NCBI GenBank assembly: GCA_023897205.1
Contig: JAHWDD010000005.1
Location: forward strand, 1,178,001 to 1,242,000
Length of the DNA stretch: 64,000 nt
Direction: 5' to 3'
DNA from: Exophiala sp. HKRS030
Taxonomy: Eukaryota; Ascomycota; Eurotiomycetes; Chaetothyriales; Herpotrichiellaceae
The position numbers and the translations under genes were made by a program. Below the pieces are notes generated by a model. The model searched no databases. It was not told the DNA's origin and worked only from the letters and a program-made list of their open reading frames with translations. Within the stretch, counting starts at the first letter, position 1. Each line of letters opens with the position of its first letter. Positions 27,418 through 38,064 of the stretch are shown here, one piece after another.

Positions 27418-28635
27418 TCAATCAAACGTCACGATAATTTTACCTTTTGCTCTTTGGCTCAACCCTCTCTCATATGCCTATCACAATCGATCAGTTTTCG
27501 TCAAGATTGGAGGCCAGCGCCACACACGGGCAAAAGGCATCGCCAGCAACGTACCTTGGTTACATCCTGGAATTTCCACACGCTGTCAACCAATGACTTC
27601 ACCTGCCCAGCCTCGACCATGTCACAAACTCTTTGCATGTCCTTTTTTAACGGTGTGGCTGAATAAAAAAGACACTTTCGAGGTGTCCCTCCTAAGAAAA
27701 CGGGCAGGAAGCGGTTCAGCTGAACAAGCAATATTTCAGAAATCAAGCCGAACAGAGAGGCGCTCTCTAGTGCCTTCATGTTTCCTAAGATGACAAACGT
27801 CCCAGACTTGGTGAGGTAGTTCGGCGAGGAAGTGAACATTTCCTTGGGATTGCCTGCGACGTCAAGAATGGCGTTGAACGGTGCCGAGGAGTGGTGCTTG
27901 TTGAGATATTCGTGCAGGGGATTGTGCACTCTGTAGTCTATTGTCTGAGTGGGTGTTAGTTCGCCGGTACCTACTCAGCCCCTATCAAGCAACGCCTACC
28001 TCATCTGCCCCTAAACTCTTCACCAATTCCGCGTTTTGGGCAGAACACGTCGACACCACTATTCCCGACTCTCCGACAAGAACTCGCGCAAGTTGAACGC
28101 ACATGTTTCCTAACCCACCACTTCCTCCTGTCACGAGGACCTTGTCGCCTCTCTTCACTCCTGCAAGTTCGAGTGCTTGTATGGCTGTACATCCCGTGGC
28201 GGGTAGCCCTGAAGCCTCGATCATCGAGATTGATTTGGGCTTGCGAATGAGCATATTCACAGGACTGACGAGATATGATTGCATGGCGCCGTTGTATTTG
28301 GAGAGTGGGCTGCTGCGCACGCCGATGACTTCGTCACCTATTCGTAGATCATTCGAGTCATCCGAGGATGGTGTTCCCATGGCGACAATTGTTCCGGCGA
28401 AATTGATCTCGGGAATCCATGGTTTGCTGGTTAGATGCGGGATTGATCTGATGATGAGAGAGATGCCAGCGTCTGTAGACACGGCGGACACTTTGATGAG
28501 AGCTTCACCGGGGACGAGAGATGACGGGGTTGGTGTTGGGAAATCGTGTGTGATGGTCAGGACGTCGAGGGGGTCGCCCCTACGGGTGAATGTCAGGGCA
28601 GAATGTGTAGTGGGAATTTGAATATCTGGTGCCAT
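27418..28635 (-). CDS. Zinc-independent medium-chain NAD(P)H oxidoreductase (quinone oxidoreductase/RTN4IP1-like)
   Basis: Three exons: 28635-28000, 27944-27555 and 27477-27418, with introns of 55 and 77 nt; 361 residues. The GroES-like N-terminal half (GEALIKVSAVSTDAG, GDEVIGVRS) is followed by the Rossmann motif VLVTGGSGGLGNMCVQLAR near 180 and the LVKSLGADE segment that precedes the first splice site. The third exon supplies the expected end, AYERGLSQRAKGKIIVTFD, which confirms the splicing. No zinc-ligand cysteines are present, so this is the quinone-reductase branch of MDR enzymes that use NADPH to reduce quinones or enones. The substrate cannot be told from sequence. The gene stands alone with its own promoter. 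Confidence 0.87.
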
Positions 28636-29572
28636 GGTTGAGAGTCGATAAGTCGAGCTTCTATACCGTGTAAATTGGGTATTTCACTATAGCGGGTAAT
28701 GGCTGGTTTTACATATTGAGGTCAAGATTCGCGTTGCATGCGTGTTGTGTTATTCATTGTCACCAACCTGACCACGGAGCAAAACGTCGGACGAACCGAG
28801 AGTAGCAACCATCAGTGAGAGAGAGATATGTTCGGACCAGGCAGCAGTCAATTCGAGGCTGGAACAATGGCGCCTCTTCCTACCAAGATGGGGCGCTAGT
28901 TTCAATAGAATCAACCACCTGCATTGTTGTGGCGGTCGAAGCGTTCGTCCGAATGCCATTGTCTGGTGAACATCGGGCAGTCGTTGCCAAACCACGGATA
29001 CTACCGAGACGACGTACTTCTATTTGATGAGGACAAAATATAGCATTACTAGAACACCTCTATTTTGTGAGACACATCTGTTCAAACAACAAACTTCCAA
29101 CGCGGTACGGAGTAGTACATGAGTAGAAACACCAAGATGAGGCTACAAAGACATTGGCAACACCAGATGAGTAGCACGAAAAATCACTTCCTCCCGGTTA
29201 TTGACTGGCATCCCACACTGTCATTGTTTACAGCTGTTATTACCCTGACATCAAGCAGCACCATCGTGAAACTGTGTTACTAGCCTGGTAGCCACAGCTT
29301 TCAGCCCCCAAAAATGCATGACAACATGCACGGAGAGCTGCTGGGTCTTCAATTCGAGGGGGGAAAAGTCAGCCTCACTAGCCCGATTTTCGCTTCGCTG
29401 GCTGGAACAAACCACCCCTGGTCTCGAACTCGCCTGTTTTCCGACACGAGGCTGGGCAGCTGAAATCTGTCAAACCCCCTTCCACCATTGCGCCTGATCT
29501 ATCTGTGTCTTCAAACCGGTCATTCAGCGTCTGCTCGGCTCATCAACATGCGCAAGTACGGCTCGCGACAAA
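28636..29572. promoter_or_regulatory. Divergent promoter region between MDR oxidoreductase and ankyrin-CorA gene
   Basis: About 0.94 kb between two outward-facing genes. I see no supported gene. One copy of GTACGGAGTA lies at 29105-29114. No clear TATA element was found for either side. Confidence 0.45.
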
Positions 29573-32500
29573 ATGGCCACAGCAACGGTAGAAGCGCGCC
29601 CGTTGCGCATCAAGCTCACCAAAGCCGTAACGCAGAAAAAGGACGCAGATCTAGCCAGGCTGTTACAAGATGAAGACTCTAGCCGGCGCAATGACGAGAA
29701 TGATCTCCGCGCGCTCTTGACCAAAGCCATCAACATCGGGTACGAGAATGGCGTCAAATTGCTCCTCGATGCCGGTGCAAAAGTCGACATCATTGGGAAT
29801 CATGGCCCGCTCCAAAGCGCCATCGCAAACACCAACGACAAGACTAGAAATGCAATCATCACACTTCTCCTCAATCGGGGCTGCGAGCTCGAAGCCAAGG
29901 ACGCAACTGGAAGGACACCGCTGATGACTGCTTGTCTACGCGGCCAACACGATGTCATACTCACCTTGCTCGCGCGTGGAGCCGATCCCAATCTCGAGGA
30001 TATGACCGGCAAAAATTGCTTGCAAATCATGGCATCCGAGTCGAAGCGAAAAACGGAATGGAGTCCAGAGGCCTTGTCTGCGCTGTTGCCAAAATTCAAA
30101 GACCTCAACAAACGGGATAGTGAAGGTCGTGAAGGTCGAACACCTCTCTTGTGGGCGGCCGCGCGAAATCAGCTGACACTCGTCGATGCCTTGCTGAAGC
30201 TGGGCAAAGGTATGGTCGACATCAATCAGAGCAACGACCAAGGCCACTCGGCGCTCCATCTCGCAGCAAGGCATGATGAGCCTGAGATGATCAAGCTGCT
30301 CGTATTCATGGGCGCTAAAATTGAAGCCAGAAGTGACGGTGATTGGACTCCGTTGCTGATGGCTGCGAAGGAAGGGAACGAGAGAGCTATAGATGCTTTG
30401 CTGACTTCCAACGCCAATGTCAATGCCCGGACCTCCTCTGGGATGACTTCTCTGCACTGGGCAGCGGATAGCGGTAGATTGACCGCGCTGAACAGGCTTC
30501 TTAGAGAGCGAGATGCGCTTAAGAACAGCAAGGACAGTTTCGACAGTACGCCCCTTATCCGTGCTGCCCAGAATGGACATTGGGATATTGTCGACGCGCT
30601 GCGTCCGTATGTGCTGGAGGGTCCGACCAATCGTATCGCAAGAAAGGCCTGCGAGCGCTTTCGTGCCGCCGTGGTGAATTTCTTCGAGGACAAGGATGCG
30701 CGGGGGAACATCAAGTACAAAAACAAGGTCAACAAGCAGACTGTCTGGCAGATCGTTTACGCTCGAGACCAAAAAGATCCAGAAAAACCTGCTATCCCTA
30801 TAGCTCTTGACCAGATCGAGGGCAAAAAACCCTCGTTTCGCTGGGTCCACCTCCCTGCAAACAATATCTCTTGGCTCGAGGCTCTCCTCACAAGATACTA
30901 CCTAGAAAGCGACATGGGGGATGTGACGGCGCTGAAGAGTCTTCTTCGCTTGCTAGGAAGACAGCAACACCGTGGCTCAGAAATCCACTCACGCTTCATG
31001 CGTCCATCCTGCAAGCGCATATGGATTCCGCCCAGGCAAACATCCGAACAGACGCAAGCTACACCCCAGAGATCGTCACACCTGAACAATCGTAAAGTAA
31101 CACCGTCGACGCCACCTCCGCCACCATCAGCTCGGTCGACAGCACCGGTGGCCGCTGCACAAAGCCAACAGGAGGACGACATGATGGTCATGTTCATGCC
31201 ATATCTTCATTGGGAAACCGACCGAAACCGCACTTCGCTGACTCAATCGTTACGTGCACCTGCCGGGAATACAGACTCTCTAGATGATTCGGAACTCTCA
31301 AGGATCGCGAAAGACATCTTGCTCATCCACGGCTACGTTGCAGGTTCGACGGATCTGCATCCACGTCGCACGTTGGACCAGTTCAAACACCACAGCACCA
31401 AGACAGACCATCAGGATGCCGACCAGGTCGTGTATCGATACTGCAAGAAACGCAGCAAAGAGCTCAAAGTCTTTATGGTTGATCAATTATGGATGATTAG
31501 CATCGGCAACCTGCTGATCTCGTGTTTTCCAGAACGCTGGAAACAACCACACCGCGACCCTCTCAATTTGTTTGAAGGAGTCGTTGAAGACATAAATTCT
31601 TCAACGCGTCCACCGGTCCGAAACGTCTTCGAACTCGCGACTGTCATCACCGAAAGGTGCACAGGTCTCTTTGACCGGCAACAGTGGGACAATGACGAAT
31701 TGCTCTTCGCCGAAATGTTTGAACTGAGCATTGGCCGCCTGACGAGGAAGGAGACGAAGCTATTCCGACGATTCAAAGAAGCTTCGTCCCACTGGCTTCG
31801 GTCCCACGAGGGTGGAAACGTCCTGTACGACTCTCGATTGGGCCTTCTCGACCAAGATGACTACCAATCTTCCGACTGGTCATCAGATGAACTGCATGAC
31901 CACCACCACCATCGTCATCATGGTAATGCTCATCACGCCCACGGTACCGTTGCGGACAGCGACACCACCTCCCATGGGCGCCAACAGAGGTCTGATTCTT
32001 TCGACAACGATCTTCTGAACATCGACAGAGAAGCGGCATTACTCGTAGAGTGCAAAGATGTCGAAGACGAACTGGACATACTGACCAGCGTGCTCCACCA
32101 GCAGCAACAAGTCTTGAACGACTTTGATGCCACTTTGCGGACCACGAAGAGACTCCAACACCGCCTCGATCTGTACAACAAAGTCAATGAGCAACGACGG
32201 CTAGTGGATCTTGATATCCTGGATCTGGGACGGATGGCGCGGCAAGCCAAAAGCGTCAACGATAACCTCACCCAGGTGTTGGATCTCAAGCAAAAGCACG
32301 CCAATGCTGTGGAGGCGAGATTTCAACGCAAGCAGGCCGAAGAGTCCGTCCGACAGGGCCAGACGATCATGGTATTCACTATTGTGACGATTGTGTTCCT
32401 ACCGCTGAGTTTCCTGGCCAGCTTCTTCACCATCAATATCGTCGAGTTCCCTCGACCGGCCGGCGCCCAGCAAGGTGAGCTCCATCTCGGATGGGTCGTC

Positions 32501-33124
32501 AAGTGGATTCTAGGCATCGGGTTCGCGCTGAGTGTGCCCCTGATCGGGCTAGCGTTTGTGGTTGGGGACGTGCGGGCATTGTGGGTGAATTGGAAATTCG
32601 ACAGGTACCGCAAGCGCAAGCAGAAGGAAGAGATGATGATGCGCATGGGCATGGGCATAGCGAGCGTCTATGGAGATGAGAAGACAGACCCAAACCGCTT
32701 CGAGAGAAGGAGTGGAGTGTCTCGGCTCACAGGGTTTTTGAGACGACGCAACATTCCACGGCCGCGGCGAGGAGAGACCATTCATTCAGGTCTTCCAGTC
32801 TCGAAGACAGGTCTGCCTGATGACTTTTGTGCACCTACCAAAGGGAGCTATGTTGAAGGAGGGCACGGGCATCGTCAAGCTTACGAAGCGACTCGGACTT
32901 CCCATCTCGGACAACGTTATTATCAACATCCGCGACCACACCAGCCGGATGTCGTATCTGGTCTGGGCCTGCACCAGCAAGGTCGACAAGCCATGTCGTC
33001 GATGGAGTCGAACAGGCATGTAGGAAACCGGTATCCCAGACGGTTGGGCCGTGTCGGCACCGAGACGACAGAGCGTTCCGCTGCCACTGAAGATCTTGAG
33101 ATTGGGGCCGGATTCGGAATTTGA
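29573..33124 (+). CDS. Ankyrin-repeat protein with C-terminal CorA-like (Mg2+ transporter) domain
   Basis: A single exon of 1,183 residues. Residues about 45-350 form a series of ankyrin repeats (for example TPLMTACLRGQHDVILTLLA and SALHLAARHDEPEMIKLLVF). A linker rich in Pro and Ser follows (about 480-530), then an alpha-helical region resembling the cytosolic funnel of CorA, with a histidine-rich stretch at about 775-791 (HDHHHHRHHGNAHHAHG). A coiled helix from about 830 to 930 leads into two membrane helices at about 933-955 and 973-997. The classical CorA pore signature GMN after the first helix is replaced by TIN (SFFTINIVEFP). Ankyrin-CorA fusions are common and expanded in filamentous ascomycetes, but their transport role is largely unproven. 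Function as a divalent-cation channel is therefore inference. The start is the first ATG of the frame. Confidence 0.85.
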   Translation: MATATVEARPLRIKLTKAVTQKKDADLARLLQDEDSSRRNDENDLRALLTKAINIGYENGVKLLLDAGAKVDIIGNHGPLQSAIANTNDKTRNAIITLLLNRGCELEAKDATGRTPLMTACLRGQHDVILTLLARGADPNLEDMTGKNCLQIMASESKRKTEWSPEALSALLPKFKDLNKRDSEGREGRTPLLWAAARNQLTLVDALLKLGKGMVDINQSNDQGHSALHLAARHDEPEMIKLLVFMGAKIEARSDGDWTPLLMAAKEGNERAIDALLTSNANVNARTSSGMTSLHWAADSGRLTALNRLLRERDALKNSKDSFDSTPLIRAAQNGHWDIVDALRPYVLEGPTNRIARKACERFRAAVVNFFEDKDARGNIKYKNKVNKQTVWQIVYARDQKDPEKPAIPIALDQIEGKKPSFRWVHLPANNISWLEALLTRYYLESDMGDVTALKSLLRLLGRQQHRGSEIHSRFMRPSCKRIWIPPRQTSEQTQATPQRSSHLNNRKVTPSTPPPPPSARSTAPVAAAQSQQEDDMMVMFMPYLHWETDRNRTSLTQSLRAPAGNTDSLDDSELSRIAKDILLIHGYVAGSTDLHPRRTLDQFKHHSTKTDHQDADQVVYRYCKKRSKELKVFMVDQLWMISIGNLLISCFPERWKQPHRDPLNLFEGVVEDINSSTRPPVRNVFELATVITERCTGLFDRQQWDNDELLFAEMFELSIGRLTRKETKLFRRFKEASSHWLRSHEGGNVLYDSRLGLLDQDDYQSSDWSSDELHDHHHHRHHGNAHHAHGTVADSDTTSHGRQQRSDSFDNDLLNIDREAALLVECKDVEDELDILTSVLHQQQQVLNDFDATLRTTKRLQHRLDLYNKVNEQRRLVDLDILDLGRMARQAKSVNDNLTQVLDLKQKHANAVEARFQRKQAEESVRQGQTIMVFTIVTIVFLPLSFLASFFTINIVEFPRPAGAQQGELHLGWVVKWILGIGFALSVPLIGLAFVVGDVRALWVNWKFDRYRKRKQKEEMMMRMGMGIASVYGDEKTDPNRFERRSGVSRLTGFLRRRNIPRPRRGETIHSGLPVSKTGLPDDFCAPTKGSYVEGGHGHRQAYEATRTSHLGQRYYQHPRPHQPDVVSGLGLHQQGRQAMSSMESNRHVGNRYPRRLGRVGTETTERSAATEDLEIGAGFGI

Positions 33125-33421
33125 CTCTATCTCTCAGTGTGTCATTGATAGCACAGAGGTGAAAAATGGTGAGGCTCAAAAGTCTGTATAATATAATGTT
33201 ACCATTGTCAACGTCACCCTGTATATACATAAAAGGTTGAAATCTAAGTAGTTCCCCCATCATGGGATTGGTCAGTGTGACACCGTTGATGACTAATATT
33301 CACATGGAAGATTCTTGACTTCATCTCGCCTCCCTCCAGGCACGAGTAAAAATCCTTTCGACCTGACGATATCTTGACGCTTTCGATCATTGTATCAGAC
33401 GGATGAATTCGATCATCGACG

Positions 33422-34447
33422 ATGGCAGAAGATGCACCAAAACCATTGACGGCGTTGCCGTTCCCACCGGTGACGGCGTCACACATTCTGCACTGCTCAT
33501 ATCATTCATGGCACCCTCGCTTCCGATCTCTCACGCCGAAGGCGCGGCTCGTACCGCTCACACAGCCTTTCCTGGAGTACCTGAGGGCCGATGGGATCAT
33601 CCTGCCTCCCGAAAACTCCCCCAACGACCAAGACAGCGGGTTTCAAGATGAGGACGACGAAGAAGATCCCTCGGAATCGTGGTCCGACGTCCACGAGCGA
33701 GTTCGCTCCACGATTGCCGAACTGGGGGGCAAAGTCGTGCCGAAGCTGAACTGGTCCGCTCCGAAGGACGCGACCTGGATCGCACCCACCAACGACCTGG
33801 AATGTCGGACGCCCAACGACGTCTACCTCCTCCTCAAGTCCAGCGACTTCGTCACCCACGACCTCGAGCATGCCTTTGACGGCTGCGTGGACCAGGCCGA
33901 CGTGCCTTACCACCTTGTCCTTCGGAAATCGTTCAACCTCAACCCGTCGTTGGAGTTTAGGTGCTTTGTGCGGAACCGCAAACTCATCGCCGTCAGCCAG
34001 CGCGAGATGAACCACTTTGAGTTTCTCTTCGAGCTGCGGAGCACGTTCAAGAGCCAGATCCAGGACTTTCTCGACTGTCTCGCCGACTTCCCGGACGACA
34101 ACTTCGTCTTTGACGTCTACATCCCTCCCCCGCACGAACGAGTCTGGCTGGTCGACATCAACCCTTGGGCCCCCCGGACTGATCCGTTGTTGTTCTCTTG
34201 GCTGGAGATCCTGTCCATTCCGGAACCCGAACCGGACACCGTTTTCGACCCAGAGTTTCGTCTCGTGCAGCGTGACGACCCCGAGGCGTACCAGTTCGCG
34301 GCGACCAAGTACAGCGCGCACAAGCTACCCAAAGAAGTCGTGGACGCGAGCATGGCGCCCGGTGACATGACGAAGATGATGGAGGAGTGGAAGAAGATTA
34401 TGGAAAAGCAAGTCGAGCAAGACTCGGACGATGAGCAGGAGAGCTGA
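33422..34447 (+). CDS. CDC123: CDC123, eIF2 assembly chaperone (ATP-grasp family)
   Basis: A single exon of 341 residues, near the family length. Hallmarks: an N-terminal [10 protein letters not shown] segment, an acidic insert at about 70-85, [13 protein letters not shown] near 117-129, then [36 protein letters not shown] and the nucleotide/metal-binding end [21 protein letters not shown]-terminal acidic tail follows. Cdc123 binds eIF2-gamma in the cytosol and promotes assembly of the eIF2 heterotrimer, thereby controlling translation initiation. It follows the ankyrin-CorA gene by 297 bases on the same strand; the short gap must hold both the previous 3' end and its promoter. Confidence 0.95.
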   Translation: MAEDAPKPLTALPFPPVTASHILHCSYHSWHPRFRSLTPKARLVPLTQPFLEYLRADGIILPPENSPNDQDSGFQDEDDEEDPSESWSDVHERVRSTIAELGGKVVPKLNWSAPKDATWIAPTNDLECRTPNDVYLLLKSSDFVTHDLEHAFDGCVDQADVPYHLVLRKSFNLNPSLEFRCFVRNRKLIAVSQREMNHFEFLFELRSTFKSQIQDFLDCLADFPDDNFVFDVYIPPPHERVWLVDINPWAPRTDPLLFSWLEILSIPEPEPDTVFDPEFRLVQRDDPEAYQFAATKYSAHKLPKEVVDASMAPGDMTKMMEEWKKIMEKQVEQDSDDEQES

Positions 34448-36660
34448 AGCTAGAAGGTACCATGATACTTGTCAGCCTTGATGACACGGTGATTTGCCAT
34501 GGCCGATCGAATTCAGCATCAGCAGCACCAGGACATCACTCGAGCGAATATGGCGCAAAGTGCACGGGACTGTAAGCGCAGAATTACACGCCGATTGAAA
34601 AGTCTACCCAGGATCAATCAAAGGAAAAAAACAGACGATTGGTCAAAGTCACAATTGATCGAGGGCATTCCACACGGTGATGCTAGAGACGCCTTGATCG
34701 ACCTCGGACGAAAGCCCCGCGCTGACGAGAAGACCTTGAGTGGTTCTCCCTGGATCTGATTTTTCAAGGCCGGAACGTCGGGCAATCAATGGTGTGGATA
34801 AGAACCTGATTGGGCGAGTTTTGAATGCGAGTCTCTCTAGGGTGTGCCAATGGGCGCAGAAACACGATCAGTGGATGGGAAGCTGATTGGGCGGGTTCGG
34901 AGAGAGAGTGTTGTGGCTAGGTTCTTTTGTGGTCGCAGATATACGGACTATGAAAGAGACCATCCTATCGTAGAAAACCAAGGCGCCTCGGACCCGATGT
35001 GTATGTAGCCTTGTGAGTGACTCACCCTGGCTCAGCGCCCATCTTTGAAACCAGAGGGTGCAAGGATTAGGCGGGTTGATACGAGCCATGTAGCACAAGG
35101 AGCGTCGATTTCCGTCTTGTGCACGACGTGGGCTGCTCTACTCAGTATGGGTACGAGCATTCGAGTCCGCTGCGTCCAGTAGACAAAGTCCACGACATAC
35201 AAAGAGACTGGATACGAAGGAACGGGGTTGGATTTGTGTGACCCTCGCCCTAATCTCGCTACTTGACATCAGCCACTCGCAAAAGACACACATGCTCCGA
35301 CGGTTGGAGATGGATACTTCCCTAGAGAGATAAGCGATATATCTGTGTTTCAAGTCACGCGCCATGGTCCCTCTCCTCAAAAGGACATTTGGTTCGTATT
35401 GTGAGGCTCCGGGGAACATTTGGCCCCTCTGTATCACGTGGACGGCCACGGGATGGTCATTGATGGCGGACCCCGCCATGGACGGAATCCAGCGACACTA
35501 CGACTTGAGAACATTTTGGTTCTCGAAAGACATCACGCGCCGCCCTTTTCACCACGGACATCAAGTGTCGCTTTGGGTTCGCCCCGTTCCCCCCGATGCC
35601 CGTGTGTTACACAAACCAACCTCAGAGGATGTCATGCCGTCTCTCGAGTCGTGGCTTGTCAATGGCAGGCCAATGTTGATGTTGATCGACTCGAGGTACT
35701 GCGACGGATGTACTAGCCCACCCCCCGCCTCTCTCCTCGTCGACGCATTTCCCATGCCGCACATCATCCGACTGCAATCGAGCCTCCCGCCTTTTATGAC
35801 GAAGCCTGGGTAGACAATCGCTGTTCCAGAGTCTCCGGGACCACCTCCTCCCTGGCCCCCCTGCTACCTTGCCCCCGCTACGTTGCCTGTGATGCCCAAA
35901 GTCGTATGGGCCAGGCAACCTTTTTGTTCCCTTTTTGCTCCACCGTCGAAGCGTCCTCCCGGGTATTTCTGCTCTACGGGCCGCTCTTGCGCGGAAACTT
36001 CCAGCCAGTCGGCGCGCTACACCACTTCTGAAGGTGAGCAGCTTTCCAAATGGCCCTACAAGCGTCGGGGCTCATCATCTTCCTTTCGCGTGCATGCCTG
36101 CTTGCCCTGGTGAGAAATAGTCTGGCCATTGACGAGAAAGTGCTCACTTGTGCTCAGGAGCCATAGCGAGTCCTGGATGCTCCGCTGCCACTGCTGCTCC
36201 GGGTGCCTTGCATTGGCGCGGGCAAGGATAGACGCACTGGCACCTGGGAGGAAGCGCTAAAAAAGAGCAACTCGCCAAATGTAGAGCGACATACAAAGCG
36301 CAAAAGTTGTTAGCTTGTTTCGAAAGTGACACAGACTTTTGCGTTGGCTTTCTGCGACACACAAGTCGTTCACCGTCTTTGGGTACAAAAGGTCCAAGGT
36401 ATCTTGGGTCCGCCCGTCGGTTTTTTGGTTCCTCACCACCACCTCTACCCGACCCTGATCTCAACATCGACTCCTGCTTGGCCGCCGTCCGAGCACGAAA
36501 TTTTCCCAACCAGCCAATATCCGAGATACACAATTACCAGAGTGAAGTCATATATGGCAATGTAGGTCAATTGTCCACTTGCGTCTGCAAGCATAAGCCA
36601 CTGACTCTGTCCAGCACGAAACCCAGGCGGGAAGAAGCGCCCCCCCTTCCAACAGGAGCT
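34448..36660. other. Intergenic region of 2.2 kb without a supported gene
   Basis: Open frames occur on both strands (34499-34759 and 35364-35813 on +, 35138-35479 on -), each starting with ATG, but they carry no motif I recognise and overlap one another. The 34499 frame encodes a basic, hydrophilic 86-residue peptide directly after CDC123 and could as well be its 3' untranslated region. The right end from about 36560 serves as promoter of the small Cys-rich gene. Confidence 0.4.
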
Positions 36661-36886
36661 ATGCCCTCCAAGTCCAACAGGGGAACCGCCGCCAAAAGCA
36701 AGAGAAAGGCGGTCTTCATATGGTCTTGTGTCAGAGCCTCGACCTCATTCTGTGACGGAATTCGCATGACTGACAGTTTTACAGTGCAAAGATGGGAAAA
36801 GTGCCCTCAACATCAAGGTCGAGAGCTGCCCTAAATGTGGGCATGCCCGCTGTAACAACTGCAAGCTGCAGAAGATTACGCAGTAG
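36661..36886 (+). CDS. Small Cys-rich zinc-ribbon-like protein, 56 residues, two exons
   Basis: Exon 1 is 36661-36729 and exon 2 is 36785-36886, joined across a 55-nt intron with donor GTCAGA, branch site ATGACTGAC and acceptor TTTTACAG. The spliced product begins MPSKSNRGTAAKSKRKAVFI and continues with a WSCC element across the junction, then CPKCGHARCNNC near the C-terminus. The WxCC...CPxCGHxRCxxC spacing is a zinc-binding pattern I know from short, uncharacterised fungal proteins. The basic N-terminus could serve nuclear localisation. Evidence for reality: the splice restores an in-frame Cys pair and a C-terminal knuckle, while the unspliced frame runs out of conserved residues. The donor is weaker than those of the neighbours (an alternative GTCTTC donor upstream keeps frame but loses the WSC residues). 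Function unknown. Confidence 0.68.
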
Positions 36887-37759
36887 AGCTGGCAGGATGG
36901 CATGCATAGAATGAATGGAGCACCAGACTTGGCATAGCCTGCCTGGGATAGCATTGGGTGGGGGTCCTGTTAGAAATCATCCTTACGGTGGAGGGAATCA
37001 ATTTGTTTTGCATTTCTGCGCGTTGGAATACATGATGGTATTGGTATGCAAAGCGGAACAGTTTGAAGGAGGTGTTCACCCAAGATCCAAAGGGCAGAGC
37101 ATCGTCGATACGAGACAACTCGGAGGCAGGATCAACGTGCGTGGATGAGAAGGCGAATGAAGCGATTGATGTTTTTGGAGCAGCTGTTGCCATCCAGACT
37201 GCTGCTGTCCGCTGCGACACCAGTTCTCGTACTCCGTACTCTGTACCGCGTACGAACGCCTTCTTGAGTCACGTGATGCTAGTGGTTGGGAAGCCGATAT
37301 CGCGGGTTGCTTTGTTTCGGCGTCGGTCAACAAAGGATCAGGAGATTTCAGGATTGCGGGATACCTCTGTATTATTATGATATTTCCTTGTAGAAGCCAG
37401 AACTATCTCGGACGCATCCGGTAGTATGGGTTCCAGTTGGAATTAAATGATTGCTAGGAGATTTCGCAGCGTAGATATGGACAGAGAGTCATGGATTGTA
37501 ATCGTGTCTGCGATTGGGTCGAGGTGGGAAGCTCCATCGGGTCAAGCTCCCCCTCTACGCCCGCCTGCGCCCCGATAAAAATCTTGCACCCAATCCTCAT
37601 TCCTGTGACTCTTTTCCACTCCACACTGCTGCTTCTCAGTTGAAAAGAAAGAATTTTGTGCTCAACGCCTGCCAACTAGTCCTCTCACGCCCTTCAAAGG
37701 ACCCAGACAGATTCATGACTCTAGACACTGCTGCCATCTAGAATCCGGGTATCGCGTTC
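36887..37759. promoter_or_regulatory. Promoter region of CPA1 and 3' flank of the Cys-rich gene
   Basis: About 0.9 kb without a supported gene. The word TACTCCGTAC lies at 37230-37239. A TGACTC-type sequence, which would suit the general amino-acid control activator (Gcn4/CpcA), lies at 37605-37611 (TGTGACTCTT), but one such match is weak evidence. The stretch from about 37540 to 37700 is pyrimidine-rich, as expected around a transcription start. Confidence 0.45.
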
Positions 37760-38012
37760 ATGTGCTTCCCAAGCATCTTCACCTCTCAAGTGAGTCCCGT
37801 TGTGCCCCTCGACGAGCCCACTGATAAGCTCCTCGAACCCTGGCGTGACAACGGCAAACACGTCAACCACGGTATCTGTGGGAAGCTCTGCTAACACTAC
37901 TTTGCTCATAGGATTACATCAGTGGTACTTACGACCCTCCGTCCCAACATTTGATGTTGCCGTCTCTCTGACTGTCATGATAGATCATTTGTGGAAGGCT
38001 CAAGCCAACTAG
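37760..38012 (+). promoter_or_regulatory. Arginine attenuator peptide uORF of CPA1, spliced from three exons including a 13-nt microexon
   Basis: Three pieces, 37760-37789, 37912-37924 and 37984-38012, join into a 24-codon uORF (23 residues plus TAG). Introns are 122 nt (GTGAGT...CATAG) and 59 nt (GTACTT...CTGAC...GATAG). The product has the segments FTSQDY, SDHLW and a short KAQAN end, matching the fungal arginine attenuator peptide, where the Asp after FTSQ is essential in Neurospora arg-2. The peptide stalls ribosomes at its own stop codon when arginine is high, reducing initiation at the main start 52 bases downstream. The uORF ATG has a poor context (T at -3, T at +4), which fits leaky scanning. 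Skipping the 13-nt exon would shift the frame and remove the critical Asp. Confidence 0.93.
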
Positions 38013-38064
38013 CGGTCAAGAAAAGAACAAGGGAAAAACACAGTCATAATTCTTCCTTACAACC

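Noticed and set aside
34499..34759. 86-codon frame directly after CDC123
   Set aside because: Hydrophilic basic peptide without recognised family; lies within the expected 3' untranslated region of CDC123.
35364..35813. 149-codon plus-strand frame, overlapped by minus-strand frames
   Set aside because: No motif, no codon preference like the neighbours, competing frames on the opposite strand.
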